Shown here: positions 3,601 to 6,314 of the stretch, one piece after another
Position numbering within the stretch: the stretch's first letter is position 1
Layout of the letters: each line of letters starts with the position of its first letter
Assembly (NCBI GenBank): GCA_013698385.1
Contig: JACCVB010000183.1
Coordinates: forward strand, 1-6,314
Origin: Chloroflexota bacterium
GTDB taxonomy: Bacteria > Chloroflexota > Limnocylindria > Limnocylindrales > CSP1-4
Direction of reading: 5' to 3'
Length of the DNA stretch: 6,314 nucleotides
Position numbers and translations under genes: made by a program
Notes under the pieces: model-generated
The model's input: only the letters and a program-made list of their open reading frames with translations
Told to the model about the DNA's origin: nothing
Database searches by the model: none

Positions 3601-6314
3601 TCACGCCTCGCTGGCCGAGATGGACCGGAGTGCGGAGCCGGGCCATTCCCCGCGACCGCGGGCATCCCGGCTCCGATCGTCGCGTCGCCGGTCCGCGACG
3701 ACGGCATGCTGGAGCAGTCCCTCGAGCAGGACGGTCGCGACGGGCCCGTTCTCCGGTGCCACCCGGAACGTCGTCATCGTCACGGCTCCACGGCCCTGCA
3801 GGAAACTCCAGATGAGTGCGGCCGGCGCGTCCACCCAGCCGACGAACATCCCGGAGCTGACTTCGTCCCGATGGCGCTCCGGATCGTGGCCGAGGAGGAC
3901 ATGGTCGGGGAGCACCGCCTCGTAGGCGAAGTCCAGCGGGTTGCGCTCCGGCAGGCCGCCGAACTCCCCTGGCAGGATCCAGCTCCAGCTCGTCACCCAA
4001 TCGCCTTCCCACGGGCTGCGCTGGCCCGGCCAACCGCCATGCGGAAGGCGCCGGAGGTGGATGCCGACGCGGCGCGCGAGATCGTGGTCCTCGGAAATGG
4101 CCGACCGGCTGCGGACCAGGATGAGGGCACGGCCACCGGCGTCGATCCGTGCGACGATCGCCTCGGTGAGCTCGCTCGCGACCACGAGATCGGCGCAGTC
4201 GATGGGGACCACGTCGTGGCCGAGATCGCGCAGGCGGGCCGCGATCCCCCAGATGTCGAGCGGATCGTGCACGGCGATCCGGAGCGGAGCGGTCGTGCGG
4301 CGGGCGCTCGCGGGCAGGATCGCCAGGCGGAGCTCGTCGGACGCACGAGAGCGACCGCCCGCCTCCACGGCTGAGAGTCGCAACCGGGCGTCGGCCACGG
4401 CTTCCACGTCCGGTACCGCCAACTGGAGGGTACCGATCACGCTCGTGCCGCTCTCCGGCCACGCCTGGAGCGGTAGCCGGCCCTCGACCGGCGGCCGGCC
4501 GTCGATCTCGAGCGACCAGCGCACCTCGCCGCCCCCCGTCGGCGGACCGTAGGCCGCCAGGGACAGTTCGGCCTCGAGCGTCCCTCCGCCATAGAGATCC
4601 CGACAGGGAAGATCGGCAAGGACGACGTCGGCCGAAAACAGGGCAGGCAGGCGATCGTGGTAGGCCTTCGGGCCGCGCCCGACGTCGAGCAGGCCGTTCG
4701 CCTCCCAGTACGCATCCGTCAGCTCCGTCACGACGAAGCCGGCGATGGAGTCGTGCCGACGAAGCTGGCCGATCTGGTACTGCATCGCCTCGAACTGGTG
4801 CCACTGGGTGGCCTCGGCGAGCTCGTCCAGGCTGGACCAGATCCGGTCGAGGCCGGACGCCGCGAAACGGCGCTGGATGCCGGTCGGCTGGTAGTAGTGC
4901 CGGCCGGTCCGGAACCACCAGGGCTCTCGACCGGTGTCGGCGAAGATGCGGTCGAGGCGGGGCAGGCCCCAGCTCCCGAACTCGCTCAGGATTAGCGGCT
5001 CGTCGCCCCGCTCGGTGGTGTCCCCATGAGGACTCCACATCCAGCGCGGGCGCTTCGCGAAGTCGGCGATCTCATTACGCCAGCGGATCGCGTTGTCCGG
5101 CGCCAGGAAATACACGTGGAAATCGGCGAGGTCAGTGACGACGTGGAAGTTCGGCGTCGTGGGCGTCGAGCATGCCGAGTTGTCGACCACCAGGCGAGAG
5201 GGATCGAGCGCTTTTAGCCAGGCGTACGATTCGCGCAGCCAGTTCCGGTCCCGAGCCTCGTAGCGCAGGTTCGTGCCCCAGTCCTCGTTGATGATCGTCC
5301 AGATCGCGACCGACGGGTGGTTGCCGAGGTCTTCGACCATGGCCTCCAGCGTCTCGATCCCGCGGGCCGCGGACAGTGAGGTGAAGCGGCTCCAGTTCGG
5401 TAGTTCGCACCAGACCAGCAGGCCGGCCTCGTCGGCTGCCTCGAGATACGCCGGATCGGGCGCCTTGATGTGGAACCGCAGCAGGTTGAGGCCCATCTCG
5501 CGGGTCAGCCGCATCTGCTCGGTGAGGTAGTCCCGGTCCGGCGCGGTCGAGATGGTCGTCGGGTAAAGATCCTGGTCGAGCGCGGCCAGAAGGTAGATGG
5601 GCCGGCCATTGAGCACGACCCGGCCATCCTCGGTCCGGACGTCGCGCATCCCGAACCGGTCGGTCACGACGTCGAGTTCCATGCCGGTGGGGTCGAGCAG
5701 GCGGATGGTCGCCCGATACAGGTTCGGCTGGCCGAGGTCCCACAAGAGGGCGTTGGGGATGGAAAGGGCGATCGAGCCGGAGGTGGCGCCGGCCGCCGGG
5801 TGCTCGTCGTGCGGCACGAGGGCCGCCCCGTCCGGCGCCTCCAGTTCCACTCTCAGGACGCTGCCGACGGGCAGGCCGAGCGCACCTGCCTCGCCCGATC
5901 CGTCCAGGGACCAACGGACGAGGACCTGCGAGCCGGCGACGTCGGGCTGCAGGCGAGGCCGCCCCAGGGCCAGCGCCGGCCGCCTCTCGATGCCGACCGA
6001 CAGCCAGATCCCGCTCTGGCTCGAGTACCACGTCTGCTTCCCGTGCGGCGCCTCGGACAAGGGGGTATCAGGCTCGAGGTGCTCCGCCGCCGAGACGTCC
6101 TCGACCGAGAAGGCGGGGTACTGATCGAGAGCGTTCAACGGGTTGACCACATAGACGAGGAGATCGTTGGTCTCGCCCGGCCGGGCAGCGTCGCCGAGAT
6201 CCACGTCGAACGAGGTGTAGCCCCCTTCGTGCGCGCCGACCCGGACGCCGTTGAGGAACACGACGCAGCGGTACATGACCGCCTGGAACGTCACGACCGC
6301 GCGGTCACCACGCC
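3601..6314 (-). CDS. Glycoside hydrolase family 2 protein with C-terminal extension (5' end outside window)
   Basis: The frame is open to the right edge and ends at TGA 3603-3601, giving about 900 visible residues. Residue numbers here count from GTG 6294, which is not the real start: in-frame codons R-G-D-R-A-V continue upstream, and the family's sugar-binding domain is already under way. Residues 1-105 are the end of that N-terminal jelly-roll (FLNGVRVGAHEGGYTSFDVD, SSQSGIWLSV). An Ig-like sandwich (about 110-215) and a TIM barrel (about 220-560) follow. The acid/base is E337 in IWTIINEDWG and the nucleophile is E438 in LILSEFG, so a retaining beta-glycosidase is expected. The sugar (galactose, glucuronic acid, mannose or other) cannot be assigned. 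A beta-sandwich (about 575-660) and a Rossmann-like, glutamine-amidotransferase-type region (about 670-865) follow, then a charged Arg/Asp-rich tail. Whether a signal peptide exists cannot be seen. The gene is upstream of the M24 gene and its stop overlaps GTG 3604. Confidence 0.9.
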   Translation of the reverse strand, partial: RGDRAVVTFQAVMYRCVVFLNGVRVGAHEGGYTSFDVDLGDAARPGETNDLLVYVVNPLNALDQYPAFSVEDVSAAEHLEPDTPLSEAPHGKQTWYSSQSGIWLSVGIERRPALALGRPRLQPDVAGSQVLVRWSLDGSGEAGALGLPVGSVLRVELEAPDGAALVPHDEHPAAGATSGSIALSIPNALLWDLGQPNLYRATIRLLDPTGMELDVVTDRFGMRDVRTEDGRVVLNGRPIYLLAALDQDLYPTTISTAPDRDYLTEQMRLTREMGLNLLRFHIKAPDPAYLEAADEAGLLVWCELPNWSRFTSLSAARGIETLEAMVEDLGNHPSVAIWTIINEDWGTNLRYEARDRNWLRESYAWLKALDPSRLVVDNSACSTPTTPNFHVVTDLADFHVYFLAPDNAIRWRNEIADFAKRPRWMWSPHGDTTERGDEPLILSEFGSWGLPRLDRIFADTGREPWWFRTGRHYYQPTGIQRRFAASGLDRIWSSLDELAEATQWHQFEAMQYQIGQLRRHDSIAGFVVTELTDAYWEANGLLDVGRGPKAYHDRLPALFSADVVLADLPCRDLYGGGTLEAELSLAAYGPPTGGGEVRWSLEIDGRPPVEGRLPLQAWPESGTSVIGTLQLAVPDVEAVADARLRLSAVEAGGRSRASDELRLAILPASARRTTAPLRIAVHDPLDIWGIAARLRDLGHDVVPIDCADLVVASELTEAIVARIDAGGRALILVRSRSAISEDHDLARRVGIHLRRLPHGGWPGQRSPWEGDWVTSWSWILPGEFGGLPERNPLDFAYEAVLPDHVLLGHDPERHRDEVSSGMFVGWVDAPAALIWSFLQGRGAVTMTTFRVAPENGPVATVLLEGLLQHAVVADRRRDDRSRDARGRGEWPGSALRSISASEA

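Noticed and set aside
2802..4374. Long plus-strand open frames antisense to the M24 gene and hydrolase
   Set aside because: They are mirror frames of well-supported minus-strand genes, with biased composition and no domain features.
3605..5038. In-frame upstream extension of the M24 protein to 832 residues
   Set aside because: This stretch is a different frame of the same strand inside the glycoside hydrolase. It reads as Arg/Pro/Gly-rich low-complexity sequence, whereas the hydrolase frame holds real catalytic motifs.
6292..6294. GTG as the true start of the glycoside hydrolase
   Set aside because: The frame stays open upstream to the window edge, and the residues at this GTG are already in the middle of the N-terminal sugar-binding domain, so the real start is outside the window.
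1..6314. Mobile element, CRISPR, tRNA, toxin-antitoxin or defence system
   Set aside because: No transposase or integrase motif, direct-repeat array, cloverleaf-like sequence or paired small genes were seen on either strand. Genes are housekeeping or metabolic in type with uniform GC-rich composition.

Overview
This is a GC-rich 6.3 kb chromosomal window with tightly packed genes. It holds five protein genes, two of them cut by the window edges. I see no RNA genes, insertion sequences, CRISPR arrays or phage genes. The high GC, the F420-type luciferase-like oxidoreductase and the YcaQ/AlkZ-type winged-helix protein suggest Actinomycetota or a GC-rich Chloroflexota lineage (soil or freshwater Limnocylindria-like). 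That placement is inference from gene style, since the window has no taxonomic marker.

Layout, left to right. (1) The C-terminal 140 residues of a YcaQ/AlkZ-type winged-helix DNA-binding protein on +, ending at 425. (2) A 21-base convergent gap, then a complete LLM-class oxidoreductase on - (447-1340). (3) A 126-base divergent intergenic region (1341-1466) with two short inverted repeats. (4) A complete zinc-dependent medium-chain dehydrogenase on + (1467-2525). (5) A 14-base convergent gap, then a two-gene unit on -: a large family 2 glycoside hydrolase (3601 to beyond 6314, 5' end missing) followed by an M24 (creatinase/prolidase-fold) protein (2540-3577). The hydrolase stop codon overlaps a possible GTG start of the M24 frame as GTGA.

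Functional reading. The glycoside hydrolase keeps both catalytic glutamates and should cleave a beta-glycoside. The zinc dehydrogenase has a complete set of zinc ligands and an acidic residue typical of NAD preference, so a role in oxidising a sugar, polyol or other alcohol is plausible. It is convergent with the hydrolase unit and not part of that operon. The most unusual item is the M24 protein. The region that should carry the two metal-binding aspartates contains no aspartate, and the first metal-binding glutamate is replaced by asparagine. It is therefore unlikely to be an ordinary Xaa-Pro peptidase, and its tight coupling to a glycoside hydrolase hints at a carbohydrate-linked role. No defence system, biosynthetic cluster or other clearly new multi-gene system is visible.
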